From Lasiosphaeris hirsuta (lineage: Eukaryota; Ascomycota; Sordariomycetes; Sordariales; Lasiosphaeriaceae), in contig JAUKUA010000003.1 in the NCBI GenBank assembly GCA_030549175.1, positions 3,968,001 through 4,032,000 on the forward strand: 64,000 nucleotides of DNA. The letters run 5' to 3'. Shown piece by piece: positions 20,906-31,934 of this stretch. Under the pieces are notes generated by a model. The model was given only the letters and a program-made list of their open reading frames with translations, was not told where the DNA came from and made no database searches. How positions within the stretch are numbered: the first letter of the stretch is position 1; every line of letters starts with the position of its first letter. A program made the translations under genes and the position numbers.

Positions 20906-21322
20906 TATCGCGATGTGGGAAATTGAGAGGTCGCAGGGCTAGAGTCTCGAGACGATGGTGGTCGGCCTCATGGCGGGTCGCTAGCTCTGGCAAGTCGGAG
21001 AGGGCGTGAGAGCTGTTTGTGGAGCTGTGCAGCTGGCAAGATGACGATGGGACACATTGGCAGCTTTCCAGATGATGGCGCCAAGGAATGCGATTGGTTG
21101 ACTAGCTCCTTGTTGGGTGTGGAACGGCATGTGGGACTTTGTACTTCGTAGGTACATGTGGCTAGAGGTGTGGCGCTGAGACTTCCCCATCGGTTTCCTG
21201 TGGCAAGGCAAGGTGAAGCTCCATTTCGAGACCTTGCCGCGCACTTCCTCAAGACGATATTCGCGACGTCCCTACGACTCTCTCCCGCGCAACACCACAA
21301 ACCGGCTTTTGCGCAGCCCATC
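20906..21322. promoter_or_regulatory. Shared divergent promoter, SEC39 / NDUFS5
   Basis: This 417-bp space separates two divergent start codons. An inverted CCAAT box (ATTGG) lies at 21093-21097. CCAAT elements bind the HAP complex, which controls many respiratory genes, so a role for NDUFS5 is plausible. No other element is claimed. Confidence 0.4.
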
Positions 21323-21810
21323 ATGGCGTCAGGATACGGCCTACATGGTGGTGAGTGCCCCCACGCAATCCAATGGCTCCAATGGCTCCAATAGCCCCAT
21401 CCGACGGTAAATCGGCCTGATGGCTGACCACCTCTCTCAGGACCGGGGCGGTGCTTTCCCTTCTGGCAGGAGGTACTTGCCTGCTACGTCGTCAATTCGG
21501 ATGCTGAGGACAACTCGGGTACCGGGCGGAAGAAGTGTGGTCCTGCACTTGAGGATTACTACGAGTGCCTGCATCACAAGAAAGAGGTTCGAACCACACC
21601 ACAGCACCAGCCCCCCAAGCTTGTTGGCACCTCAAGCTAACCTAACTATTTCACACACAGGCGGCCAGAGTCAAGACACTACAGGCCGCATATCGCAAGG
21701 CCGAATCACTCGGCGGTGCACGAGAGGATGCCCCAACAGCGGGCCAAATACGGTCTTTGGGTCTGCTGGGCAAGGAGGAAGACACAAAGAAGGTGACTGG
21801 TGGCAGCTAG
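21323..21810 (+). CDS. NADH:ubiquinone oxidoreductase subunit NDUFS5 (15 kDa, twin CX9C)
   Basis: Accessory subunit of respiratory complex I on the intermembrane-space side. Three exons, 21323-21350, 21441-21586 and 21661-21810, with introns of 90 and 74 bp, give 107 residues. The protein has a twin CX9C motif: CFPFWQEVLAC and CGPALEDYYEC, each with nine residues between the cysteines, followed by LHHKKE. This is the CHCH fold, oxidised and trapped by the Mia40 pathway, so no cleavable presequence is expected, and none is seen. The first exon is only 28 bases. The identification fits NDUFS5 better than other small CHCH proteins because of the FPFWQEVLACY block. Confidence 0.88.
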
Positions 21811-23369
21811 ACCATCACTCTTCCTCACTCTTTGCGTGTACATATCAGATGCTCATTATTCACGGCCTCACTATCAACAAGATACACATACTTCGTTGAT
21901 AGTTGAACAAATAGCTATAGTGGCCGCTTGCAAACAGTTCTCGGACTTGCGTGCTGCTCAACTATACCTGATCTCACTCACTCACTAATAACCCCTCAAG
22001 TCCCTTGCCTCATATACTCAACGAACCCCAGGCACGCTGGTGCCTTCAACTCCGGACGGCGGAGCGCTTTACTCGGCCAGGGAGACATCGCCAGCCTCAC
22101 TATGAATTGTTTCTAACATAGCAACCGGAGCTCTCTGTCTGCATCTTGATAACTATTTCGCTAGAATCATGAAAATACATCATAGGAGGGTCACAGAAGG
22201 CATCACTAGGGGTTATGGAAGTCATCAGCAGGCACTGTATCGAAAAGGCATTGCTAGCTACCTACCTTAACCTCCCGTGCTGAAGTCGCTGAGAAAATCG
22301 GTCCCGCACACGAGTCTCAAGGGCTAGCCACCGGGAATCACGAAGGACATCACAGGGTACATCGAGAAACGGTTGATAGGCACTAGAGCAAAAAAGCATC
22401 GCCATTCGGCCTCCTTCCGTGCTAAAAATAACGAAAATGCCGGCTCTATAAGGGCAAGTCGCCGCAGGCTCCCTTCCCGTGAGTCCTCATCCCATCCTGA
22501 AATCACCGAAATAACGGCCCCTCACATGGCAATAAGGTCCGGCCGCCGTGCTCCTTCCCGTCTCGCAATATACATCCCACACCGAAGTCTCTGTAGACCC
22601 CGTTCCCGTTGATTTTCATCCCGCACTGAAATCGCCGAAATAACGGCCCCACACACGACACCAAGGTTCGGCCGCCATGCTCCTTCCCGTCTCGCAATAT
22701 ACATCCCACACCGAAGCCTCTGTAGGCTCCTTTCCGTTAATTCTCATCCCGCACTGAAAACACCGGAAACCCTGGTCATAGCTACCGCTATGAACGCTTC
22801 GCCACCACAAGCCAGTTATCCCTATGGTACAAATTCCAAGAGTCCCCCCCGGGGTTATCATTCATATCGAACGCCGAAATCCCCAGGTCACCGCCGGTCC
22901 TTCTCCGTGTTGTAATATATATCCCGTGCCAAAATCTCCGTAGACTCGCTATCTGTCAAACTGCATCCCGCACCGAAATCGCCGAGGAAACCCGGTCGCC
23001 ACGGAGCTCCTTCCCGGTATTGTAATATGTATCCCCTGGAAAATCGGCGAAGCCCCCGGTCACCGCCGGTCCTTCTTCGTGATTGTAATATGCGTCCCAT
23101 GCCCAAACCGTCCGAAAAAGCGGTCCCACGCACGACGACAAGGCCCGATCGCTGTGCTCCTTCTCCGTGCTCCTTCCCCGTGATTGTAGTACACATCCCA
23201 TGCCAAAACCGTCCGAAGAAAACCGTCTCCATTCCCGACCGCTTTCCCTTTCTCTTCATCACCCCATCTCGCCACCTTGATAGGCCTCACAATTCCCTGG
23301 CAAGGCCTCCAATCTCACTCTGACAAGCCTCGAAACTCTTCACGGTAGGCAATTTTTTTTTCAGCCAAG
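21811..23369. other. Gene-free region with degenerate repeats
   Basis: About 1.56 kb without a recognisable gene. The first 450 bases look unique. From about 22270 to 23240 the sequence is a degenerate repeat array, described separately. The last part before 23370 has a T-rich run (23352-23361) and is probably the leader of the next gene. Confidence 0.6.
22507..23200. repeat. Degenerate tandem repeat array, 129-bp unit plus diverged copies
   Basis: Two adjacent 129-bp copies start at 22507 and 22636 (CGAAATAACGGCCCC...) and are closely similar. Beyond them, a box of about 28 bases (TCCTTCCCGTG.TTGTAATAT..ATCCC) recurs at roughly 22552, 22681, 22898, 23008, 23070 and 23171, at irregular spacing. 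Blocks such as GGTCACCGCCGGTCCTTCT also recur, at about 22885 and 23058. Weaker relatives may start near 22270. The unit is a multiple of three, so minus-strand frames stay open through the two good copies, but no protein family is recognisable. It looks like a decayed minisatellite rather than a gene. Confidence 0.8.
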
Positions 23370-25312
23370 ATGCCCTCCCTTCGCGGTATCGAGGTCTCGG
23401 TCATGGTGAGTAATGGCCCAGGATACAGTCAGGAACAGCTTCCTGAATACCCTCATCCCGATGGTTCGTCCGTCCAGCTCGCCCATGGCTATGATATCCG
23501 CAGTCTCCTGCAGCCCACCCAGATAGACACTTCGAAGTTGTCCACAAAGAGCGCCAGAGACAACTCGTCTAGGCAGAACACGGCGGATAGCACGGCGGAT
23601 AACTCGACTCAGGGCGCTGGAGGCAAACCGTACCGCCAGAACACCGGAGACAACTCGGTTCAGAGCGCCAGATACAATTGGCCCCAGCAGAAGACAGGAG
23701 ACAATTTGGGCCAGAGCGCTGGAGGCAACTCGTCTCAGCAGAAGACTGGAAACAACGCGGGCCAGAACGCCGGAGTCAGCTTGACTCGGCAGGACGCCAG
23801 AGACAACTCGACCCAGCGCTGCAAGACCAACCCCCAGACGTCTGTCTACATACTAGCTCCTCCAGGTAAACATGTGTGCCCCAAACACCCAGGCAGAAGC
23901 TGGGGCCTTTCCGGCTGACATTTCTCAGGCAAGCAGTTCCAGATCAAATACACGATCCGTAATGTTGCAGCCCTCCCCTGCAGATACATGCTGTTCAGAC
24001 TGTCCATAAACACCCAACGCATGCTCAGTTGGGGAAGGGACCTCGCAATTGATGCCGAGCTAACAGGCAGTGTGGCCACGTCATTCTGGATACCCCATGG
24101 AGAATATGGCAATGAGTACGGCATGGAGGGGAAGAGTTTCGTCTTCTTGCCCGATGGGTCGATGCCCCATGATGGTGGCTGCATTGAGGTTCATGTATTC
24201 CGAGCCTCCAGCAGAAAGGCCAGATACGCGAGACTGGAGGAGCACAAACCCCAACAGAGTAAGGGCATTTTGTGAGTGGCCCGCTTGTCCTAGCAAAGGT
24301 CAATCACAGCTCGCTAACAAGATGCAGGACTCCCAGCATTGGTTTGGTCAACAAAGATGGTGATATCCACTATGGTGACAAGAACTGCCAACATTACGAG
24401 CTGATAGATAGCTTGGAGGCGCCCTTTGCGGTCTTCAAATTCCACTACCGCCCAGTCCAGCCTCTCGGGCAACTGAATCTTGTCCCACCCCACGGCCACG
24501 GGGACAATGACTTTGACGGCATTGGGCCGGAGGGGGCAACGCCAACTCCGGCCCCCCGGAAGCAGCACGCCTTGGAGACGCCGCCAATCCGCTCCCCCCT
24601 CGCGTCGGTCGCCAGCCGGCGCATTCCCACGTCGGGCAAGGCGGCCCAGGACGCATACCTCCAGCGGCCCTTACCCCAGCTCCCCCGGACCGCGGAGGGC
24701 CCAAGTTCCGCCGACAAGCGGACGTCGGTGATGTCCGTTGCGTCGATCGCGCCCTCCCTCGCTGAACAAACCAGCAGGGAGCCATACGACAGCAACCTCC
24801 AGCTCCTGGAGGCCAAGATTGTCCGGGTCCAGTTGGCCAACAAAAGGCTCGACATCACCTTGGAGGAAGACCACAAACCTGTGCAGCAGCTGAGGAGTCC
24901 AACGTCCTGCTACGAGATATCCCAGCCGTCGACGGCTGGTGCAGGCACCGAGGAAGCTGTCGCGAGGGCGAATTTGGGTATCGGTTCGGGCGAGGAGATC
25001 GCGGCTGAGCGGGGGTCTGGGCAGCATGACCTCAGCAGCATCTGGCTGGAAGAGGCGGGCGGCGCGGGCTCCACGCTCGCGCCCTCGCCTTGCTTTTACG
25101 TCCCCGAGCGGGCTCCTTCCCCGTTCGCAGGTATCAGGCTGGGAGAGCAGCGCTGGGTCGGCCCCACCCCGCCACCGATCCGCCGAGAGGAGTTGGCCGG
25201 CGACTTGGAGGTCGCCAGCCGCGGCAAGCCGGCCGGCCGGTCCTTCTTCGAGAGGCTGAGGTGGAAGTACAGCCACTCGCCCGAGAAGATGGCTGCGGCC
25301 AAGAAGGCGTGA
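23370..25312 (+). CDS. Protein of unknown function with 17-residue repeats (possibly DUF7918-like)
   Basis: Three exons, 23370-23865, 23929-24271 and 24328-25312, give 607 residues. The start (MPSLRGIEVSVMV, LPEYPHPDGSSVQL) and the central block (TSVYILAPPGKQFQIKYTI to about residue 320) resemble a fungal family I associate loosely with DUF7918; I am not sure of this. Residues 75-142 are four 17-residue repeats of the type TGDN..QSA..NS.QQK, inserted between the conserved start and the central block. The C-terminal half is P/R/S-rich and ends with a basic segment (FFERLRWKYSHSPEKM). There is no signal peptide or membrane segment. The second splice uses GTGAGT at 24272 because the nearer GTAAGG at 24259 breaks the frame. 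Function unknown. Confidence 0.72.
23592..23795 (+). repeat. Coding 51-bp minisatellite, four copies
   Basis: Four in-frame 51-bp units encode the 17-residue repeats at residues 75-91, 92-108, 109-125 and 126-142 of the preceding protein, with a partial fifth after them. Units differ at many positions, so the duplication is not very recent. Confidence 0.85.
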
Positions 25313-25911
25313 AGGGGCAGGCTTCGGCCGATATCTGCCGAGGTGCTGTTGGTGCTGTCCTTTGGGCCTGAAGTTTGGTTTTTTTTTTCTTTTTTTCTTT
25401 TTTTCTTTTACGTTCAGTAGTAACTGCCGATTCATTATCTTCGGAGGACGAGAAGATGTCAAGGAAGAGAGGGCAAAATAGCCCCCGTAATTCTGTAAGA
25501 TTAATGTATAGTCGTTGAGCGGGACCTCGGAGCTACGGTTGTATTTTGCCAGGAAGGCACCAGGAAGATACCCAGGAAGACATCAGGAAGATACCAAGAT
25601 ACCCAAGGCGGAGATATGGTAGGGACTGAGAGTTTCACATCTATTATGCACTTCTGGGGCAGTGTTTGTTATTGTGGGAGTATTAACATCGGCCGTGTGA
25701 AGTGGTACTACAATCGCTCATTTGCCTTTATTAGGAATACTACCTCTCAGATTGAGCCGCATCTTAGTTTCATGAAACACTGTCTTAATCCTTTAGAAAG
25801 CTATGGCAATAATGGAAAGAATGAAGCACTAGTATCACCACCCTTACCCGACCCCTTAAAGGACAGATATGATGCTTCCATGCCACCGTCGATGAATCAT
25901 ATATATCATGA
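25313..25911. other. Convergent intergenic region with a short tandem repeat
   Basis: Lies between the repeat protein and the OXNAD-like gene. It holds a T-rich stretch (about 25378-25410) just after the upstream stop codon and, at 25549-25603, several loose copies of CCAGGAAGATAC-like units. No gene is recognisable. Confidence 0.5.
25549..25603. repeat. Short tandem repeat of AGGAAGATACC-like units
   Basis: Four or five loose copies of a 10-13 base unit (AGGAAGGCACC, AGGAAGATACCC, AGGAAGACATC, AGGAAGATACC) follow each other. It is noncoding and downstream of both neighbouring genes. Confidence 0.7.
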
Positions 25912-25952
25912 TCACCACCACTTCTCAAACAGCACACTATCCGCATTCATCC

Positions 25953-26994
25953 CTAGCCCCCGGTGGACTTCGATGTAAGCTTGTCAACAAAGTGATCCGT
26001 CATGGTAGGAACACCACAAACATACACAACGGCACGCTCCTTGTCCGGTCCGAGGATGGCCGCAACATCATCCACCGAAATCCGCCTACTCTGGAATGAC
26101 ACATCTGCTCCGGCACAGGATACAACACCTTGCTCTCCACCGGCAGCATCGCCGCCCTCTCCCGTAAGAAACAACTTTAACCCACCCCGGAGATTGGCAA
26201 ACAGACCCACAGTCCGCTCCAGGAACAGCATCGCGCCTGCGTCTCTGGGCGGTCCGGGATCTCTCATCGAATACAAGAATTGCACCTCCAGCCCGTCCGG
26301 CAGCGAGGGCCTCGACTCGGCTAGCGAGCTGAGCATGCTTACCAGGGGGTTAATCCCGACGCCACCCGCGATAAAGACGACCTTGCGGATGGTGTTGACC
26401 GCCGCAGCCGGTGGCGGCCAGACGAAGCTCCCACCGACGCGGACGTGGAGGGTCTCGCCGACGATGAGCGCGGGGTCTTGCCACAGCCAGGCTGCCGCCG
26501 GGTTGTCGGGGGAGCGCTGGATGGCGAGCTCGAGGTATCCGTTGTGAGAGGTATTAGGGGGCGTGGCGGAGGAGGGGGAAGAGGTGATGGTGAAGCCGCC
26601 GGGTTTTGGGACCGTGGGGACGTGGACGTCGAGCCATTGGCCCGGGAGGAACTGGATGGGGGGGTTAGGGGAGTCCCTTAGTAGGCGAGGTGAGGCGGGC
26701 AGCTACATTCATTGTCCCTTTACTGGGGATGTCTAGGCGGAATACGCGGATGGAGTTGTTGACCTGGTTGATGTGGCTTATGGTTACTTTGTGGAGAGAC
26801 TGATTTTATGTCAGAAATGGACCGGGTACCTCACCTAACTGATAGTGCTGGTCCGCAAGGACGGGTTAACGGGAGGCACTCGGAACATAAACTACACCTA
26901 CAGGATCACGAGGCTCATTTGCAGTCCTCTCTAGATGGCTGTCTTTAGACACGGCTTCCACCGCCCCCTGTCCCCCATACACCGGAGAGGTCAT
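25953..26994 (-). CDS. OXNAD1-like flavin/NAD(P)H oxidoreductase, C-terminus probably frameshifted
   Basis: Ferredoxin-reductase-fold protein that moves electrons between NAD(P)H and a flavin; partner unknown, and relatives are often mitochondrial. Three exons, 26994-26902, 26799-26707 and 26651-25953, give 294 residues. Landmarks are FLPGQWLDVHVP (barrel start), GGFTITSSPS (flavin site), FIAGGVGINPL (NAD site) and VYVCGVPTMTDHF. The first splice restores EPRDPSLHKVTISHI. The second intron uses GTAGCT with a CTAAC branch site; other choices break the frame. The protein ends KLTSKSTGG, but immediately after, in another frame, the DNA reads LGMNADSVLFEKWW and then a stop at 25912-25914. EKWW is the usual end of this family, so one base seems missing in the five-C run at 25957-25961. 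The frame is also open upstream of 26994 to an ATG at 27309; I chose 26994 because it fits the family. Confidence 0.8.
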
Positions 26995-27468
26995 GACCCC
27001 GTTGGCCAATTGGTCATGTGCTAGTGCGCTTCGTCGGAATATGGAGCTTTGGGGAATAAAATAGAGGTCACGGGTAGTTGAATCAACTGAAGGGATCCTA
27101 TGGCCTGTGGGATAATCGACCGCTGTTGAAATGATGCCTAGGTACAATGGATACTGTGGAAACGGCCCCCAGAGTTGCCGCAGAACCCGCATGAAAACAC
27201 CTCCAAGCCATGCCCCAAATGTCATGGAACAAGAATTGTCAGGTCCGACTCCCAGCCAATACACACCTGAAAGAAAGCAGACTGGCAACTGCTTACAGGT
27301 ATACATCATATGTGCCCGCCTTCCATTTCGATATTATGCCTTGCGACGTAACCTTGAATGGATATTCATCACTGAGGTAAGCAAGTCGTTATGTCCTTGG
27401 CGCCAAGGGGGAACATAAGAGCCATGTAGTTTACCCGTCGGTCCTCTCTCTCAGATTATACTTTGCAA

Positions 27469-27508
<40 letters not shown>

Positions 27509-28501
27509 TGTAACCTCTAAACGGCATTTCGATTATAGGATATTACTGCCCTGTATAGTAGGTATTTGGGATGGCTTGAGGGTAGCAGCCCGGTGGACTA
27601 GGTTTGCGAAGGAGGGAGTAAAACTTTAAGTCGTCACGCCGGACTGGGATTAAGCGGCGAATAATTGATGATGGTGGGGTTTCTACCCCCAAAGTCAAAG
27701 GCAATCGATGGAAGCTTGATTCTATGAAGTGAAAGAGAATGGAAGAGCAGCTGGCCGCTTCCGGGCAGGGATTGGAGCGCAGGGCTAGGGGCGGTTGCAG
27801 GGGGTGAATTAGCGTACCGGGGAGCGTCTCCCATTGCACGACTGCCCGGCCATGACATTTTCGCGTTTGCCGGCGACCTCGTGACACTAATTCAAAAGAT
27901 TTCGGTCAGAGTCGAACCTCCTGCGCCATATCTATGGCACACCTTCCCCCCCAAGACCAGTACTGGGATTCATAGACCCACATCCTGACTCTCTGAGCTG
28001 TCAAGCCGGCTGCGCCAAACTGCGTGCTGAAATTCAGTTCGCGCAAGCGCTCCACAGCTCTCAACACGGCCCACCTGGAAATCTGGAAACCCGCAACCCT
28101 AGAAATCTTGAACATCTACCATCCTCGACGAGGCACCCACCTCCAGCTGGGCCAAGAAACAAAACTGCAGCCTTTGCGGCGAATGCAGCTGCGCTATTTG
28201 CCGAGAAACTGAGCGTTCAGGATGCGAAAACTGCGAAAGAGTACGTCGCCGCCTCGTTGCGCCCGGCTCCCTGAGCCCCACGTCCATCCCAGCTCCAACA
28301 TAGCTCTCAGCCAACCTCCCCAAGCTATCTCCAACTGACTCTTGCTTGACAGACGCGAAAATCCAAATCGACTTGACAAATATCATACTGTGGCGTCCCC
28401 TTTCTCAGACTATGGGCACAAAGAGAGCCACAGGACAGAGAGGTTGAACCACAGGTGGACGACTGGGAGAAAAAGCAGGTTCAGTGAGCGCGGCGCTCGA
28501 G
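26995..28501. other. Divergent intergenic region between OXNAD-like and Ulp2-like genes
   Basis: About 1.5 kb. It holds the (AT)17 microsatellite at 27472-27505. On the minus strand the OXNAD frame stays open from 26994 back to 27309 (105 more codons); this could be a longer N-terminus but shows no family match. The 28000-28500 part is probably the leader of the SUMO-protease gene. No tRNA could be folded convincingly. Confidence 0.45.
27472..27505. repeat. (AT)17 dinucleotide microsatellite
   Basis: Seventeen uninterrupted AT units, 34 bases. It lies within the region between the two divergent genes and would be length-polymorphic. Confidence 0.95.
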
Positions 28502-31500
28502 ATGGCGGCGACCAAGGGTTTTCTGGTAGGTTTCTCGTTTTTTTTTCCCGCCTGGCCTTCTTCAACATAGTTCTAACTCGGCACAGAGGAACTTAGGGTT
28601 CCAGGCCAGGAATACCCTCGATTCCCCTTCACCCGGCACAAAACGAGACGCCTCATATCGGCCGCATACGGATGGTCCCACCGCAAAACGACAGAAGCCA
28701 GCGAAATTCCTCGGTAGCCAACATTCATCCCAGGATATGGACTTGGATATGGAAAGAGTATCGGCAACGCAATATGCTAGCCAAGAAAGTGGAAAGCCAT
28801 CCTTCTCGAACGGCGTACCTGAATTCCGCAACGTTGAGACAAACCTCGGCCCAAGGCGATCAGACAGGCGCGCCCGGCGATCTACCGGCAGTCAATCTCC
28901 CTGTCTAGTTCCCCTCCGAACGATTCGGTTCCATGGATCTGAGTTGGAGAATGACAGAATTATGGAACACGATGAACTAGCTCCAGATTCGAGAACGCAA
29001 ACACGTCGCACTCATCAGCTTGGTAACTCGTCGAAGCGACGCCTAGACACGCCAGGCTTGACTAATTCGTTTGGCGATGGCGCTGACGGCCAATTCCATC
29101 CTCGTCAACAAGTCATGACCAGGTTCGGAAAACCTGCGGGCAATGGTGCCAGTTTCGAGGCCGACGAACTCAGCCAGCCACATCCTAGCCCATCCATGGC
29201 CAACAAGAAACTTGTTCGGGGTTCCGCGAAGGCGCCTACGCCCAGCCTTTCTCGAAAAGGGGATATCGCTCCAACCAAGTGGGAACCATGCCTTCAGGTC
29301 AGGTCGGCCGTTTGCGAGCAAACTCATCGATATCTCGGTCCAAATGTCAAGCCAGCAAAACCTGAAGAAGGTAAGGGATGCTATTTGCAACCAGAAGGGG
29401 AATCCCGCAATCTCCGTGCCTTCAGCTCCAACGGCAGCCCTGTCGATGAGTATCCTTGGCTCAAGATCACTGTGAATGTCAAGATGCTACACTGGCATCC
29501 CGACAGCCCTATAATAAAGATTGCTCAACCAGCAGACCCAAGTCGTTCGATTGGGGCAAAAATGGTCATACGTTTCTATGACAATGCAGATGCTCAGTCA
29601 GCTGCAATGTGGGCTGTGGATGTGCTACATTTGCAACACGTCTACAAAGAAGACAGGTACTGTTTCCAGTCTCAAAAAGTCTTGTTTCAGTCACACTAAC
29701 CTTCACACAGTGCCAAGCTTCATCAGACGTACGAGAAAACTGCTCGGGAAATAGGGGACCACGTATCTGCCACCAGTTCAGTCAAGACCCCTATTCACGA
29801 CGTTGCTCGTTTTCAGCCGATTGGACGCAAGGGAGCACAAAATTCAGAAACAATCAAGGCCAGTGGAGCTAGCACGCCGGCATCTATTTCTTCGGCCGTT
29901 CCTCTCCGTTCTCGGATGACTCTCAGGGATCCAATGTCGGCCTCAACACGAGCGTCCAGGACTGAAGATGACGATGTTGCTGAAATTCCCCTATCCACAA
30001 GACAGCAGTCCTTGAGGAGCACCCGGAACCGTAGAGCGGCAACCGTAATTCAAGCGCCTTCGCCACAACCGATTGCTCCCCGATGGTCTGAAGCGGAAGA
30101 GCACCTAGATTGGGACAGGGATTGGCAGCTCCCGCTGACATACCAGCGCACAACAGTTGACAAGGACGATATACCAAGACTAGACGAAGGGCAGTGTCTT
30201 AACGATAACCTTATTGGATTCGGTCTCCAGTACCTATTTCAGATGCAGGCGGCGCGCGATCCAAGCCTGAGCAAACGAGTTTACATGCATAACTCCTTCT
30301 TCTACGACAAGCTGAGATCTGACAGATCTTATGAGGGCAAGATCAACTATGCTGGAGTGAGAAGTTGGACGGCAAAGGTGGATTTGTTGTCGTACGATTA
30401 CATCGTAGTTCCCGTCAATGAGCATTTCCACTGGTGGGTAGCAATAATCTGCAACCCAGGCAGGCTAGATCCCGATGCCCCAAGGTCATCAACTGAGGGT
30501 AATGGTGGTTTCCTAAACGAATATGGCGATGGCTCAACAAAGCCAACGAATCCGCGTGGGCCCTCTCCTGATCTAGAGATGACCGATGTGGTAGGTAAAC
30601 CCCCTTTGCTCCCGCCACAAGAGTCGAAGGCGACTCAATCTCAACATCCCCCGACCGATAAGTCAATTGACATTGTCACGTCCGACATCCTGCCCAGCGT
30701 TGGAAACAGCAATGTTGTGGACCTAATCGCCGATGACGACACGGGTGATAAGAACACGCCGTCCAGGGTTGGCAGGTCGACAAAACGCGGGAGAAAGTCA
30801 CTGGGGCCTCCCCCTAGACGATATGGACCAGAGGATCCAAGGATCATCACTATGGACTCACTGGGCCAGAGTCACTCACCGGCTGTTGGCGCTCTGAAAA
30901 CCTACCTCGTCGCCGAGTTCAAAGACAAGCGGAACAAGATCATTGACGAACTGCCAACGGTGTTGGGCATGAAAGCAAAGAATATTCCAGAGCAGAATAA
31001 TTTTTGCGATTGCGGTGTCTACCTCCTGGGCTATATGCAAGAGTTCTTGAAGAACCCCGATCAATTCGTCAACACGCTGCTTCAAAACGAACGACCAAAG
31101 TGGAATGTTAACCCCGTAAAACTACGTGAGACCTGGCGAGACACCATATTCGCAGAACAGAAAGGGCATCAGGAGAGGTGTCTTGAAGAGAAGACAAAGA
31201 AGCGCACCGTGGCATCCTCGAAAGGCAGACTTCTGGAGCCCGCGGTGGAAGCGAAAACAAACCCTCAAAGCACTGCACCCACGCCGAGTGCTTCGCTTAT
31301 GCGGAGTGCCGAAGCAGATATCCCCCCCGGACCTAGCAGGGAGGTCACGGCTGTTCCTGCTCAAGCCCAACCAATAAGACCTGAATTGGTAACAGTAAGT
31401 CCTCGATCGGAGGGATTGCCAGTATCTGGTCATAGGTCTGTCGTTCAACATCCCCATAGACCTGGCGAAGGGGGGGATCCCGCTGTCTCGCCGTTACCGA

Positions 31501-31934
31501 AATCCCCTACAACCCCGAGAGCACGTCCCTCTCATCAAGAGGGTTCCAGCGATGAGGTTATGCTTGTCCCGGCGTCCGGACACGTGATACACCCGTCCAT
31601 TGAAAAGAAGTTTGAAGGTGACATCGGCTTTCTTCCTCTACTGCCCGAGTCATCACCGGCCCAACGCAGTCCCAGGTCAGCGCGTCTGCTTATCACTTCA
31701 CCTCCGACGAGAAAGACCGCAAGTGAAGTCCAAGAGGCTGGCGGGCCCGCGTTTGGGAGACATGGTTCTGAAATCCGCTCGGCACGCCGGCAAGGAAAGG
31801 GTTTTATTGCATCGCTTTCTACCTCACCGAGCGCACCAAGTCGGGCGAGCAACTGGAACACACTGCGCTCCAGTGTTGGCAGGGTGGAAAAGGCTGAACT
31901 GCTCAGAGACCATGTCGATTTGACGGATGATTAG
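28502..31934 (+). CDS. Ulp2-like SUMO-specific protease (C48 peptidase)
   Basis: Removes SUMO, and especially trims SUMO chains, in the nucleus. Three exons, 28502-28525, 28587-29656 and 29711-31934, give 1,105 residues. The first exon codes only MAATKGFL; the reading frame after the 61-bp intron is open and in phase with it. The catalytic domain runs from about residue 520 to 840: His605 (EHFHWWVAI), Asp747 (IITMDSLG), Gln793 and Cys799 (NNFCDCGVYLL). About 140 low-complexity residues separate His from Asp; such an insert is typical of Ulp2 rather than Ulp1. Residues about 290-360 (VDEYPWLKITVNVKMLHWH...) may be a PH-like fold found upstream of the protease in fungal Ulp2 proteins; this is less certain. 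The C-terminal 260 residues are disordered, P/S-rich and end DHVDLTDD, an acidic hydrophobic run that could act as a SUMO-interacting motif. Confidence 0.88.

Noticed and set aside
22503..23262. Minus-strand reading frames through the repeat array as a repetitive protein gene
   Set aside because: They stay open only because the 129-bp unit is a multiple of three. Frames switch in the diverged part and no family is recognisable.
26652..26723. Intron in the OXNAD gene starting at GTAAAG (26723)
   Set aside because: No AG acceptor then restores the FLPGQWLD frame; GTAGCT at 26706 with the CTAAC branch site does.
27900..28000. Possible tRNA on the minus strand, suggested by a GAGGTTCGACTC T-loop-like sequence
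   Set aside because: The T stem does not pair, no matching acceptor stem is found, and the D arm and anticodon arm cannot be placed together.
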